From an uncultured Latescibacterota bacterium (lineage in GTDB: Bacteria; Latescibacterota; UBA2968): 64,000 nucleotides of DNA. The notes beneath the pieces are model-generated. The model made no database searches, was not told the DNA's origin, and saw only the letters and a list, made by a program, of their open reading frames with translations. A program made the translations under genes and the position numbers. How positions within the stretch are numbered: the stretch's first letter is position 1; every line of letters begins with the position of its first letter. The stretch lies in contig OX638329.1 of assembly GCA_951812755.1 (NCBI GenBank), positions 6,191,107 through 6,255,106 on the forward strand, given 5' to 3'. Positions 1 to 7,965 of this stretch are shown here, in pieces.

Positions 1-135
1 CGGTTCATTGAGTTTAGCGAATATCTCGAGGCTATCCTGGGCAAACGGGTAGATATCTTGACAGATGCTGGTATTCAAGGGATTCGGATTCCGCATGTTG
101 CTCAGAATATCAAAAAAAGTATCGTGTATGTCTAA
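1..135 (+). CDS. Nucleotidyltransferase-like protein, C-terminal end (partial)
   Basis: The reading frame is open from the first base and ends at TAA, giving 44 residues. The tail runs from FIEFSEYLEAILGKRVDIL through an ILTDAG segment to KKSIVYV. This pattern (LGKKVDLvt...l.....i..eaiyv) is the usual C-terminus of small MNT-type nucleotidyltransferases (MntA antitoxins). The catalytic part lies outside the window, so the assignment rests on the tail only. If right, it would be a toxin-antitoxin component ending 36 bases before the first sulfatase. It could also be the tail of an unrelated protein. Confidence 0.5.
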   Translation, partial: RFIEFSEYLEAILGKRVDILTDAGIQGIRIPHVAQNIKKSIVYV

Positions 136-171
136 TCGGGAGGACTTCCCTTAACCAATGGAGGAATTTTA

Positions 172-1548
172 ATGTCTGATCCACGTCCTAATATTCTATA
201 CATTATGTCTGATGATCACACTGTGAATGCCATTAGTTGTTATAACGGATGGCTGAAAGAGGTGGTGGATACACCGAATATTGACCGCATTGCCAATGAG
301 GGCATGCGGTTTGACAATTGTATTTGCAATAATGCGCTGTGTTCGCCCAGCAGGGCGAGTATTATTACGGGGCAATATAGCCATAAAAATGGGGTGTTGC
401 GGTTGAATCAACCGCTGAGTGACGATCATCCCAATTTTGTGCGGCAGTTGCAGGCTTCTGGATATCAAACGGGTATTGCGGGTAAGTGGCATTTGGGATC
501 TGAGCCGGATGGGTTTGATTATTGGGAGGTGTTGCCGGGGCAGGGTGCTTATTTTGATCCGTCGTTTACGCGCAACGGCGAGCCAACGCAGTACGAGGGG
601 TATGCGACGGATATTATTACGGATTTGTCGCTCAACTGGTTGAAGGCGCGCGATCCGGATAAGCCCTTTTTGATGCTGTGCCATCACAAAGCTCCCCATG
701 GTTTGTGGGAGTACGCACCTCGTCATGCGGATTTGTTCACGGATGGGGATGTGCCCGAGCCGTCGAATTTGTATAAGCCGTTTGACAAAGTGTCCAGTGC
801 GTTGGAGAATCACCACCGCACGATGCTCTCGCAGGCCGAGCGGATGGATGAGGGGGTCCGGGGAAGAGAGTGGCCCACCGGGCGGTTGGATACGACGGGG
901 ATGAGTACGCAGGAGAAGATTCAGGCGGCGTATCAGAAGTATGTGAAGGATTATTTGCGGTGTATTACGGCGATTGATGAGGGTGTGGGGCGGTTGCTGG
1001 ATTATCTGGATGAGGAGGGGTTGACGGAGAATACGATTGTGGTATATACGTCTGATCAGGGTATGTTTTTGGGCGAGCATTCGTATTTTGATAAGCGGTT
1101 GATTTTGGAGGAGTCGCTTCTCATGCCTTATGTGATGCGGTATCCGAAGGTGATTGCACCGGGTTCGGTAAATGAGGATATTGTGGTGAATGTGGATTTT
1201 GGTGCGACGTATCTCGATTTTGCAGGGTTGCAACCCGATGCACAGGTGCAGGGCAGAAGTTTTCGCGCGCTGTGCGAGGGGGACACGCCAGAGGATTGGC
1301 GGCAGTCGGCTTTTTATGCGTATTGGGATGGGCCGACGAAGCACTATGGTGTGCGTACGCAAAATTATACGCTTGCAGTACATCGAACCGGCGAGCGCGA
1401 TTTGTTCGATTTGGAGAAAGACCCCTGGGAGATGACGAGTGTGTACGGCGATCCGGCGTATGCCGATGTGCAGGCAGAAGTGGAAGCAGATCTGGCGCGG
1501 TTGATCGAGGAGATCGATATCAGTGCCGAGGAATTGCCGCAGGAGTGA
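172..1548 (+). CDS. S1-family sulfatase
   Basis: This 458-residue formylglycine-type sulfatase should hydrolyse sulfate esters, probably on a polysaccharide or glycan. The N-terminal metal site is ILYIMSDDH. The activation motif CSPSR lies at residues 57-61, followed by ASIITGQY; Cys57 would be converted to formylglycine. Later landmarks are GKWHLG, the HHKAPHG segment and the YTSDQG...GEH metal site. GGAGGA stands seven bases before the ATG. No clear signal peptide is seen, so it may be cytoplasmic. It heads a + strand run with a cupin, a second sulfatase and a PhyH dioxygenase. The family is certain; the substrate is not. Confidence 0.95.
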   Translation: MSDPRPNILYIMSDDHTVNAISCYNGWLKEVVDTPNIDRIANEGMRFDNCICNNALCSPSRASIITGQYSHKNGVLRLNQPLSDDHPNFVRQLQASGYQTGIAGKWHLGSEPDGFDYWEVLPGQGAYFDPSFTRNGEPTQYEGYATDIITDLSLNWLKARDPDKPFLMLCHHKAPHGLWEYAPRHADLFTDGDVPEPSNLYKPFDKVSSALENHHRTMLSQAERMDEGVRGREWPTGRLDTTGMSTQEKIQAAYQKYVKDYLRCITAIDEGVGRLLDYLDEEGLTENTIVVYTSDQGMFLGEHSYFDKRLILEESLLMPYVMRYPKVIAPGSVNEDIVVNVDFGATYLDFAGLQPDAQVQGRSFRALCEGDTPEDWRQSAFYAYWDGPTKHYGVRTQNYTLAVHRTGERDLFDLEKDPWEMTSVYGDPAYADVQAEVEADLARLIEEIDISAEELPQE

Positions 1549-1579
1549 TGAGAAGTGTGAAGTGTGAGGAGGCGAAAGT

Positions 1580-1612
1580 CGTCATCGCGGCAGGGTTTTA
1601 GCCGCGATCCAG
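1580..1612. repeat. REP-like palindrome (family R1)
   Basis: Imperfect palindrome GTCATCGCGGCA...TAGCCGCGATCCAG with GCGGC/GCCGC arms. It is one of many scattered copies of the same 33-base unit in this window, always between genes. It fills the gap between the sulfatase and the cupin gene. Confidence 0.85.
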
Positions 1613-1633
1613 AGGTTTTGCAAGGAGTGCGCG

Positions 1634-2050
1634 ATGTCAAAGTCCGATGTACTCAGGTTTATCACGCAAGACGATGTGCAAGTGGAGGAATTGCCGTGGG
1701 GTCCGCATGAGTGGATCAGTCGGGAGGGGTTGACCGAGGCGGATCATTTGTTGCTGGTGCGGGTGACGATGCCGCCGGGCAAGGCGCACGCGTTTCATCG
1801 CCATCCGTGTATGGAAGAGATTATTTATGTGGTTGCGGGAACGGCGGAACAGTGGGTGGATAGGGATTCGCAAATTCTGGGTCCGGGTGATGCGGCGCAT
1901 ATTCCGATGGATATGGTACATGGGACGTATAATGCCGGGGATGAGGATCTGGTTTTTCTGGCGATTTTGTCTCCGGCTAAATTCGATGGTACGGTGCTGG
2001 TCGATGTGTCGGGGGATGAACCGTGGGTGAATATGAGATGCGAAATGTGA
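1634..2050 (+). CDS. Cupin-domain protein
   Basis: A 138-residue single-domain cupin. Motif 1 is visible around residues 56-75 as the metal-binding HRHPCMEEI segment followed by IYVVAGTAE. Motif 2 is GPGDAAHIPMDMVHGTYN, giving the fourth ligand His. This places it with small sugar-binding or metal-dependent cupins (isomerase- or dioxygenase-like). Standing between two sulfatases and upstream of a PhyH dioxygenase, it may act on, or sense, the same desulfated sugar or lipid, which is inference. AAGGAG precedes the ATG by about six bases. The true reaction cannot be read from the sequence. Confidence 0.85.
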   Translation: MSKSDVLRFITQDDVQVEELPWGPHEWISREGLTEADHLLLVRVTMPPGKAHAFHRHPCMEEIIYVVAGTAEQWVDRDSQILGPGDAAHIPMDMVHGTYNAGDEDLVFLAILSPAKFDGTVLVDVSGDEPWVNMRCEM

Positions 2051-2056
2051 GAGGGC

Positions 2057-2090
2057 CTCACACAAAGACACAAAGACACAAAGACACAAG
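2057..2090. repeat. CACAAAGA microrepeat
   Basis: Tandem ACAAAGAC units following CTCAC. The same CTCACACAAAGACACAAAG string recurs upstream of the membrane-protein gene near 52.0 kb and, inverted, near 58.1 kb. Confidence 0.8.
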
Positions 2091-2099
2091 AGGTTAGAG

Positions 2100-3554
2100 A
2101 TGCCGAAAACACGTCCGAATATTGTTTATATCCTCGCCGATGATATGGGCTATGGCGATGTGGGATGTTATAATCCGCATTCGAAGATCCCCACGCCGTA
2201 TATGGATCGGTTGGCGCGCGAGGGGATGCGGTTTACGGATGCGCATTCGCCTTCGGCGGTGTGTACGCCCACACGATACGGCATTTTGACCGGGCGTTAT
2301 TGCTGGCGCACCGAATTGAAGAGCCATGTATTGTTCAATTACGAATTGCCATTGATTGAACCTGAGCGGGTCACGGTGGCTTCTTTGTTGAAAAAGTGCG
2401 GATACCACACGGGATGTTTTGGCAAGTGGCATCTGGGTTTGGGTTGGGGTGTGAAGGATGGTGAGGTGTTTGATTTTGATCAGCCCCTGCCCTGGCCGGG
2501 GGGATCACCCGATCCGGTGGAGGAAGATAAGATCGATTTTTCAAAGCCGATTGCAGGTGGACCCGTTGAGCTGGGGTTTGACAGGTTTTACGGGACATCG
2601 GGTTGTTCGACGGCGCAGCCGCCTTATTGTTTTATCGATCAGGATCAGACAGTGGGTATTCCGAGTGTGCAAAAGCCGTTTGAGATGGCGGGTGGTCGGC
2701 GCGGTTTGATGGTTCCGGATTGGGACCACAAGGAAGCGGATCCGGCTTTTACGGAGAAAGCGGTGGCGTATATTGAGGAGCGGGCACAGGATGAAGATAC
2801 GCCCTTTTTTCTCTATCTGGCGGCTTCTGCGCCGCATGAACCGTGTACGGTCGCGTGTGTGCCGGAGTTTTTGCGCGGTGCGAGTGAGGCGGGTCCCCGG
2901 GGGGATATGGTCGCGCTGTTTGACTGGATGGTAGGGCAGGTGATGGATGCGCTGGATCGCTGTGGGTTGGCGGATGATACGCTGGTTATTGTGACGAGTG
3001 ATAATGGTGCTCTGCCCGGTTGTAATGGGCGCACGTATGGTCACAAGTCCTGCGGTGATTGGCGCGGTTTTAAGGGGTTTATCTGGGAGGGGGGACACAG
3101 AGAGCCGTTTATCGCGCGCTGGCCGGGTGTTGTTGCGCCCAATTCGGGTTGCGATGCGCTGGTCGGGTTGCAGGATTTTATGGCGACTGTGGCGGATATT
3201 GTGGGGGAGACACTTCCAGAGGATGCGGGGGAAGATAGTGCGAGTTTTTTGCCCGCGTTGATGGGGGAGAATGAGCCTGTTCGCGATGATTTGATACACC
3301 ATTCCTGCATGGGGGTGTTTTCGATTCGGCGAGGGGATTGGAAGTTGATTGTCGATTGCGATAATTCCGGAGATATGGGGCGCGGTGTGGATGGATGTGT
3401 GGGGACGGAGCCTGTGCCGGGGTCAAGGGGTCAGTTGTATCATATGGGAGATGATCCGTTTGAGTCGTATAATAAGTTTAACCGGGAACCGGGTATTGTG
3501 CGCGAGTTCAGGGAGATGGTCAAGCGGTATATCGCAGATGGAAGGAGCGTGTGA
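2100..3554 (+). CDS. Arylsulfatase-like S1 sulfatase
   Basis: A 484-residue sulfatase. The metal site is VYILADDMGYGDVGCY, the formylglycine motif is CTPTR at residues 55-59 followed by YGILTGRY, and GKWHLGLGW, SAPHEP, TSDNGA and a HKSCGDWRGFKG basic segment follow. That order is typical of the arylsulfatase A/N-acetylgalactosamine-sulfatase branch. No signal peptide is visible. The stop codon overlaps the start of the PhyH gene by one base (TGATG), so the two are translationally coupled and should act on related substrates. The exact sulfate ester is unknown. Confidence 0.95.
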   Translation: MPKTRPNIVYILADDMGYGDVGCYNPHSKIPTPYMDRLAREGMRFTDAHSPSAVCTPTRYGILTGRYCWRTELKSHVLFNYELPLIEPERVTVASLLKKCGYHTGCFGKWHLGLGWGVKDGEVFDFDQPLPWPGGSPDPVEEDKIDFSKPIAGGPVELGFDRFYGTSGCSTAQPPYCFIDQDQTVGIPSVQKPFEMAGGRRGLMVPDWDHKEADPAFTEKAVAYIEERAQDEDTPFFLYLAASAPHEPCTVACVPEFLRGASEAGPRGDMVALFDWMVGQVMDALDRCGLADDTLVIVTSDNGALPGCNGRTYGHKSCGDWRGFKGFIWEGGHREPFIARWPGVVAPNSGCDALVGLQDFMATVADIVGETLPEDAGEDSASFLPALMGENEPVRDDLIHHSCMGVFSIRRGDWKLIVDCDNSGDMGRGVDGCVGTEPVPGSRGQLYHMGDDPFESYNKFNREPGIVREFREMVKRYIADGRSV

Positions 3555-4330
3555 TGGCGTATTTGACGGTTGATGATAAAGAGGTGTTTCGGGAGAAGGG
3601 CTATGTGATCAAACGCGATGCGGTGACGCCCGAACAGATGGAAGCCGCGCGAGATGTGATCTGGGATCATCTGCCTGTGGATCGCAATGATCCTTCTTCG
3701 TGGGTTGGGAAAGAAGGGTCTCAAGGGATGGATGGGCACGCGGCGTTTCACACGTTGGTTTACGATTCGCCTTTGTACGACATGGTTGAAGAGTTGGCTG
3801 GTAAGGGGCGTTTGGCGCCTTTGCATCCACCTGTTACGTCGGCGAATTTGCGGTTTCCTCAGGGTGGCGAATGGGTAGGTCCCAGAGGCAATCACATGGA
3901 TGGTCACGGGCTTGGTAGCGGTGTTGTGAATAATTGGACGGTGGGTATTACGCTGTATCTCAATGATGTGAAGCCCCAGGGCGGCGGTACCTGCGTGTGG
4001 CCGGGGACGCATAAATACATGGCGGATTATTTTAAGACCCATTCGCGGGTGAGTTTGGGTAAGAAGTTTTACGATTTGCCGATTTATGAGGGGGAGCCGC
4101 GTTCGACGAGGCCGCTGGAGATTCTCGATTGGGATGAGGATGATTATGAGGAGATTTCTGGGCCAGCGGGATCCGCGATGATCTGGCATAGTCATTTGGT
4201 TCACAGCGCGAGTATGAATTGTAGCGATGAAATTCGCATGGCGATTATTACGCGTTTTCGGTGGACGAATTGGGATGATCTGAAGTTTGAAGATCCCGAT
4301 GATATGTGGGCGTATTGGGAGGGGATGTGA
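3554..4330 (+). CDS. Phytanoyl-CoA dioxygenase (PhyH) family protein
   Basis: A 258-residue Fe(II)/2-oxoglutarate-dependent dioxygenase. The N-terminus (FREKGYVIKRDAVTPEQM) is typical of the family. The HxD iron motif is NHMDGH, the distal His is in the IWHSHLVHSAS segment, and the downstream Arg for 2-oxoglutarate is in IRMAIITRFRW. The ATG shares its A with the sulfatase stop; a GTG three bases upstream is possible. A hydroxylase coupled to a sulfatase suggests oxidative processing of a sulfated or desulfated small molecule, which is inference. Confidence 0.9.
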   Translation: MAYLTVDDKEVFREKGYVIKRDAVTPEQMEAARDVIWDHLPVDRNDPSSWVGKEGSQGMDGHAAFHTLVYDSPLYDMVEELAGKGRLAPLHPPVTSANLRFPQGGEWVGPRGNHMDGHGLGSGVVNNWTVGITLYLNDVKPQGGGTCVWPGTHKYMADYFKTHSRVSLGKKFYDLPIYEGEPRSTRPLEILDWDEDDYEEISGPAGSAMIWHSHLVHSASMNCSDEIRMAIITRFRWTNWDDLKFEDPDDMWAYWEGM

Positions 4331-4358
4331 GAGGTTAAGAAAAAAGGAGGAGTTTACC

Positions 4359-4682
4359 ATGGCTGAAACGCCCGAAACCTTGGCACGACGTTTAGATCAA
4401 TTGGAAAAAACGGTTGAGGAGACGAGTTGGCAACTTTCCTGGCTTTTTGATGAGTTGTTTCCAGAAGCCCCTAAGAATTTCAAAACAGGTACAGAGGTTA
4501 TGGCCTATTACGGACGCAACAAAAAGCGACATGCAAAAATTTTCCGTGAAATGCGTGAAAAGATGGGAATTTCTGGAAAACCCATTCCTGCCGAGGAACT
4601 TCAAGCGCGCATGGTACGCAACGGAATCCGAGGGGAGGATAACGAGTTTAGTAGCGCAATTATCAAAGAACGCGAGGAATAA
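4359..4682 (+). CDS. Probable antitoxin of a PIN toxin pair
   Basis: A 107-residue charged protein with a helical, coiled-coil-like N-terminus (residues 5-35) and a basic middle (YGRNKKRHAKIFREMREKMG). AAAGGAGG sits eight bases before the ATG, which decides this start over an upstream in-frame ATG inside the PhyH gene. The stop lies two bases before the GTG of a PIN-domain gene, the layout of a VapBC operon. No standard DNA-binding fold (AbrB, RHH, Phd) is recognisable, so the antitoxin role rests on position and size. Confidence 0.6.
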   Translation: MAETPETLARRLDQLEKTVEETSWQLSWLFDELFPEAPKNFKTGTEVMAYYGRNKKRHAKIFREMREKMGISGKPIPAEELQARMVRNGIRGEDNEFSSAIIKEREE

Positions 4683-4684
4683 TA

Positions 4685-5200
4685 GTGCTCCATTTTTACT
4701 TTGATGCCAGCGCACTTGTCAAGCGTTATACCTCAGAGGTCGGTAGCGATAAAGTGAACTTTCTTTTTAATAATGTTCCTTTGAATCGCTTGATGTGCTC
4801 TGTTTTCGGTGCCCTCGAAGTGTTTTGGATCTTTGTGCGTAAGAAGAATGACGGACGAATCACAAACCGCGATTTTTCTCAAGCAGTCATTAATCTCGAT
4901 TATGAGGTAATCGATAGTCAATCGGATTTCAAAACGATTTCAGTGCCGGATTCTCTCATCTGGGCATCGATGAATTTGATCGAAACACACTCGCTCAATA
5001 GTGTTGATGGCGTTGTGTTACGTTCGGTCTTGGAGATTGCAAAACACCTTCGTAATGTAGGAGATGATCTGGTACTGGTTGCCTCTGATCAACGCCTACT
5101 CCGAGCCGCTCGTGTTGAAGAATTGTTGGTTTTTAATCCAGAAATCGACCTTCAACAGGTTTTAGTCGATTGGATTGATACTCCTCAGAAGCTGTTTTAA
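4685..5200 (+). CDS. PIN-domain ribonuclease toxin (VapC-like), C-terminus altered by MITE-A
   Basis: A 171-residue protein starting at GTG. FYFDASALVKRY carries the first PIN Asp. Central acidic positions (ALEVFW, SVDGVVL) and LVLVASDQRLLRAA supply the others, a complete PIN active-site pattern for an RNase toxin. The final codons (AAG CTG TTT TAA) are the terminal inverted repeat of the MITE that starts at 5188, so the original C-terminus has been replaced. Because the core PIN residues lie upstream, activity may survive. It pairs with the small upstream gene. Confidence 0.85.
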   Translation: MLHFYFDASALVKRYTSEVGSDKVNFLFNNVPLNRLMCSVFGALEVFWIFVRKKNDGRITNRDFSQAVINLDYEVIDSQSDFKTISVPDSLIWASMNLIETHSLNSVDGVVLRSVLEIAKHLRNVGDDLVLVASDQRLLRAARVEELLVFNPEIDLQQVLVDWIDTPQKLF

Positions 5201-5371
5201 AATTAATACCTGATGTTACTCATGTCAGGCGTTTTGTCATGCTGAGCGTAGCCGAAGCATCTTTTCCACCTGAGTTGGTAAGAGATTCTTCGACTCCGCT
5301 GCGCTCCGCTCAGAATGACAGGGCAATAGCGCATAGCCAAGAAGGGGCAAAATGAGTTTTAAAACAGTCTC
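5188..5371. mobile_element. MITE-A, copy 1
   Basis: A 184-bp non-coding element. The ends are GAAGCTGTTTTAAAA and, inverted, GAGACTGTTTTAAAA (13 of 15 matching). It is flanked by TCA on both sides, a 3-bp target duplication. The inside contains a palindromic GAGCGGAGCGCAGCGGAG stretch. A second copy in opposite orientation lies at 31369-31587. The TNA duplications and end sequence suit mobilisation by an IS5/IS1031-type transposase, not seen in this window. The following 100 bases to 5478 hold nothing I recognise. Confidence 0.85.
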
Positions 5372-5478
5372 TCAAGAGGTAATTGAAGATGAAGAAGACA
5401 CTTAATTGCGTTGAGATGAGAGTCGTTGTTTAGAAGGGCGATGCTTTCACTAAGTGGTGCCGAATCTTTTTATGTTTT

Positions 5479-5814
5479 ACGTGATGTGTGACTTCAAAAC
5501 CACCACATAGTAATACCGATAAACAGATATAAGAAAGTCAAAACCACTGGATTACTGGCGTTGTGCTTGCGCGTGGCGGCTAACACCCTGCCGCAATGAC
5601 GGCTCTAAAATCCTTGTTTTTCTGACTGCTAACCACTGATTGCTTGTTTTCTTCACCATTATTTTAAAGTCACACATGACGTATAAGAAAGTCAAAACCA
5701 CTGGATTGCGGCTAACACCCTGCCGCAATGACGGCTCTAAAATCCTTGTTTTTCTGACTGCTAACCACTGATTGCTTGTTTTCTTCACCATTATTTTAAA
5801 GTCACACATGACGT
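5479..5814. mobile_element. MITE-B, copy 1 (internally duplicated)
   Basis: A non-coding element with inverted ends ACGTGATGTGTGACTT and ACGTCATGTGTGACTT. Perfect 8-bp direct repeats TATGTTTT flank it at 5471-5478 and 5815-5822. The inner block, including an R1 palindrome, is present twice in tandem; the first block has about 20 extra bases (TACTGGCGTTGTGCTTGCGC). A shorter single-block copy lies near 39.6 kb. The apparent minus-strand reading frame through it only translates the repeat. Confidence 0.88.
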
Positions 5815-5840
5815 TATGTTTTAACTTCTGGAGGCTTATT

Positions 5841-6503
5841 TTGCGTTTGTGTTTTGATCCTGTTATGTGTCCAAAAGCCGTGTTGCCCGCTGCCTTGAAT
5901 ATTGCGAAGGCAGCGGGTTTTGATGCTATGGTGTTGCATTGTGCGTTTACGGCGAGTTCGCCATTTCATCCAGATGCGTCGGTGAGGATGATTCGCGATT
6001 ATTTCGATGATGCGGGTGTGGCGTTGATGGGGCTACATGTGCGCGATGATCCAGGTTCTAATTTGCGGCAGGTTGAGTGGGATATTCATCTGGCGCGTGC
6101 GCTTCGCTTGCGGTGTGCAAGTTTTCTCTGTGGTGCGCGTTCTCGCGAGGCGCGCGAGGCTCTGGTGAACGGTGTGCATGCGTTGCTCGAAACGATTCTC
6201 GATGTGACACTGAATATAGGGAATGGGGTGGATACTTGTTTGGAAAGTGCGGCGGATTTTGACGCTTTGATGCCCGATTTGCCCGAGCGTGCGCATATTT
6301 GGCTGAATGCGATGGATGTTGATAATGCTGTTGGAATTGTAGATAAGTATGTGGCGCGCATGGGGTTGGTGACCGTTGGCGAGGGTGATATGGATGTGGT
6401 CTATGCGCTCAAGGCGAATGGGTATGATGGTCCTGTGGTGCTCAATGCCGCGGGTGATTCTGTGGCGGATCTGCGGGTGAGGGTAGAAGAGGTTTTAACA
6501 TGA
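5841..6503 (+). CDS. Xylose-isomerase-like TIM-barrel protein (sugar isomerase/epimerase)
   Basis: A 220-residue protein of the AP-endonuclease-2/sugar phosphate isomerase fold. It begins MRLCFDPVMCPKAVLP, with an N-terminal strand, then IAKAAGFDAMVLHCAF typical of the first barrel unit. The chosen TTG start lies six bases after GGAGG; in-frame codons farther upstream belong to MITE-B. At 220 residues it is somewhat short for the family (about 260-280). The MITE insertion just upstream probably replaced the native promoter. It leads into two sulfatase-fold genes, so a role in carbohydrate breakdown is likely, but the substrate is unknown. Confidence 0.75.
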   Translation: MRLCFDPVMCPKAVLPAALNIAKAAGFDAMVLHCAFTASSPFHPDASVRMIRDYFDDAGVALMGLHVRDDPGSNLRQVEWDIHLARALRLRCASFLCGARSREAREALVNGVHALLETILDVTLNIGNGVDTCLESAADFDALMPDLPERAHIWLNAMDVDNAVGIVDKYVARMGLVTVGEGDMDVVYALKANGYDGPVVLNAAGDSVADLRVRVEEVLT

Positions 6504-6513
6504 GGAGTTTTTT

Positions 6514-7965
6514 ATGAATGTTATTCTGATTGTGCTGGATACCTGGCGTCGAGATCACGTGGGGTGTTATGATAATTCCCGGATTCACACGCCGAATATA
6601 GATCGTTTTGCCGAGCGGTCAGCGGTTTTTGAGAATGCGTATTTGGCTTCGTATCCCACGCTGCCGTGTCGCCGGGATATTGCGACGGGGCGATACGAGT
6701 TTCCGTGGCGGGGTTGGGGTGGTATAGAACCCGATGATGTGACGCTGGGTGGGACGGTGCATGAGGCGGGTAAGGTGTCCTATTTTTTTACGGATGTGTA
6801 TCATCACTGGACGAGCAATCCGGGCAGTGGGTACTGGCGTCCGTTTTCGGGGTTTGATTTTGTGCGCGGGCAGGAGCGCGACCGGTATGTGACGGATTCG
6901 GATATTGTTTTTGATAATCGGACGCTGGATTATCCGCCGCATAACAGGCCCGAGCAACCGCATTTTCGCAATGCGCAATATATCCGCAAAGAGGAACGCG
7001 ATTGGTTTTCGCCGCAGTTGTTTTCACGGGCGGCGCGGTGGCTTCAGCACAATGCCGATCAGGAGTTTTTTTTGATGATTGATTCTTTTGATCCGCACGA
7101 GCCCTGGGATCCGCCACGCCACTATGTGAAGTTGTACGATGATTCGGATGGCGATGTGATGGAGTATCCGGTCGCGCCGTACGATTGGGTGGATGGCAAT
7201 TTGACGGAGGCGGAGTTGAAGCGGGTGCAGGCGATTTATGCGGGTGAGGTGACGATGGTGGATCGCTGGGTGGGGCATTTTCTCGATCAGGTTGAGAATA
7301 TGGGGTTGATGGATGAGACGATGATTATTCTCGCGTCGGATCACGGGACGCATAATGGCGATCACGGGCGTACGGGAAAGAACTGGGTGCTCTGGAATGA
7401 GATTACGCGGATTCCGATGATTGTGTGGCATCCCGAGTTTGGTCATGGGGCGCGTCCCGTGCAGTTTGTGCAGCCGGTTGATTATTTTCCGACTGTGATA
7501 GAGGCGATGGGGTTACCCGATGGGGTGAATTTGCACGGGCAGAGTTTGATTCCGTTTCTGCGGGATGAAGATGCGCCCGGGCGCGATGCGATTTTGTACG
7601 GTCAGTTTTCGGGGACGTGCAATATTACCGATGGGGAGTATGTGCTGTTACAGGGGGTGGATGAGTCCAATCCGCCGGTGTATGCTTATTCGAGTATTAT
7701 TGCGAATCGGAATCAGTTTGATTGGGGTGCCGATGTGCTTCGGAGCAAGCAGACGCCTGCGCGACATCCCGAGAAGCACAAGACGCGGTTGTACCACATG
7801 CCTTCGGATCCCGATCAGGAGAATGATCTTGCCGATAGTGAACCAGATGCGCTGGCCCGTATGCAGAGTTTGATGGTTGAGAAATTGAGTGCTATTGATG
7901 CGCCGCCAGAGTTGCTGGTGCGATTGGGGCTTAAGAAGGAGGGGCTATGGAACCGAATATTTTGA
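6514..7965 (+). CDS. Sulfatase-fold hydrolase with threonine at the nucleophile position
   Basis: A 483-residue alkaline-phosphatase-superfamily protein. The N-terminus is LIVLDTWRRDHVGCY. At the place of the CxPxR activation motif it reads TLPCR (residues 49-53) before RDIATGRY, so the nucleophile position is Thr49, not Cys. Cys52 is at the Ser/Cys position inside the motif. Other landmarks are DSFDPHEPW and ASDHGTHNGDHG. Thr-nucleophile relatives include TLPSH-type 'sulfatase' proteins and phosphotransferases, so it may be a phosphodiesterase or phosphatase. It starts ten bases after the isomerase stop and overlaps the next sulfatase by 19 bases. Confidence 0.85.
   Translation: MNVILIVLDTWRRDHVGCYDNSRIHTPNIDRFAERSAVFENAYLASYPTLPCRRDIATGRYEFPWRGWGGIEPDDVTLGGTVHEAGKVSYFFTDVYHHWTSNPGSGYWRPFSGFDFVRGQERDRYVTDSDIVFDNRTLDYPPHNRPEQPHFRNAQYIRKEERDWFSPQLFSRAARWLQHNADQEFFLMIDSFDPHEPWDPPRHYVKLYDDSDGDVMEYPVAPYDWVDGNLTEAELKRVQAIYAGEVTMVDRWVGHFLDQVENMGLMDETMIILASDHGTHNGDHGRTGKNWVLWNEITRIPMIVWHPEFGHGARPVQFVQPVDYFPTVIEAMGLPDGVNLHGQSLIPFLRDEDAPGRDAILYGQFSGTCNITDGEYVLLQGVDESNPPVYAYSSIIANRNQFDWGADVLRSKQTPARHPEKHKTRLYHMPSDPDQENDLADSEPDALARMQSLMVEKLSAIDAPPELLVRLGLKKEGLWNRIF

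Noticed and set aside
196-1383. Long open frame on the minus strand opposite the first sulfatase
   Set aside because: Shadow of a GC-biased coding strand: Arg- and Ile-rich translation without motifs, no ribosome site; similar shadows lie opposite most sulfatase and dioxygenase genes.
5552-5809. Minus-strand frame with an internally repeated protein
   Set aside because: It only translates the duplicated block of MITE-B; the same words reappear from the copy near 39.6 kb.
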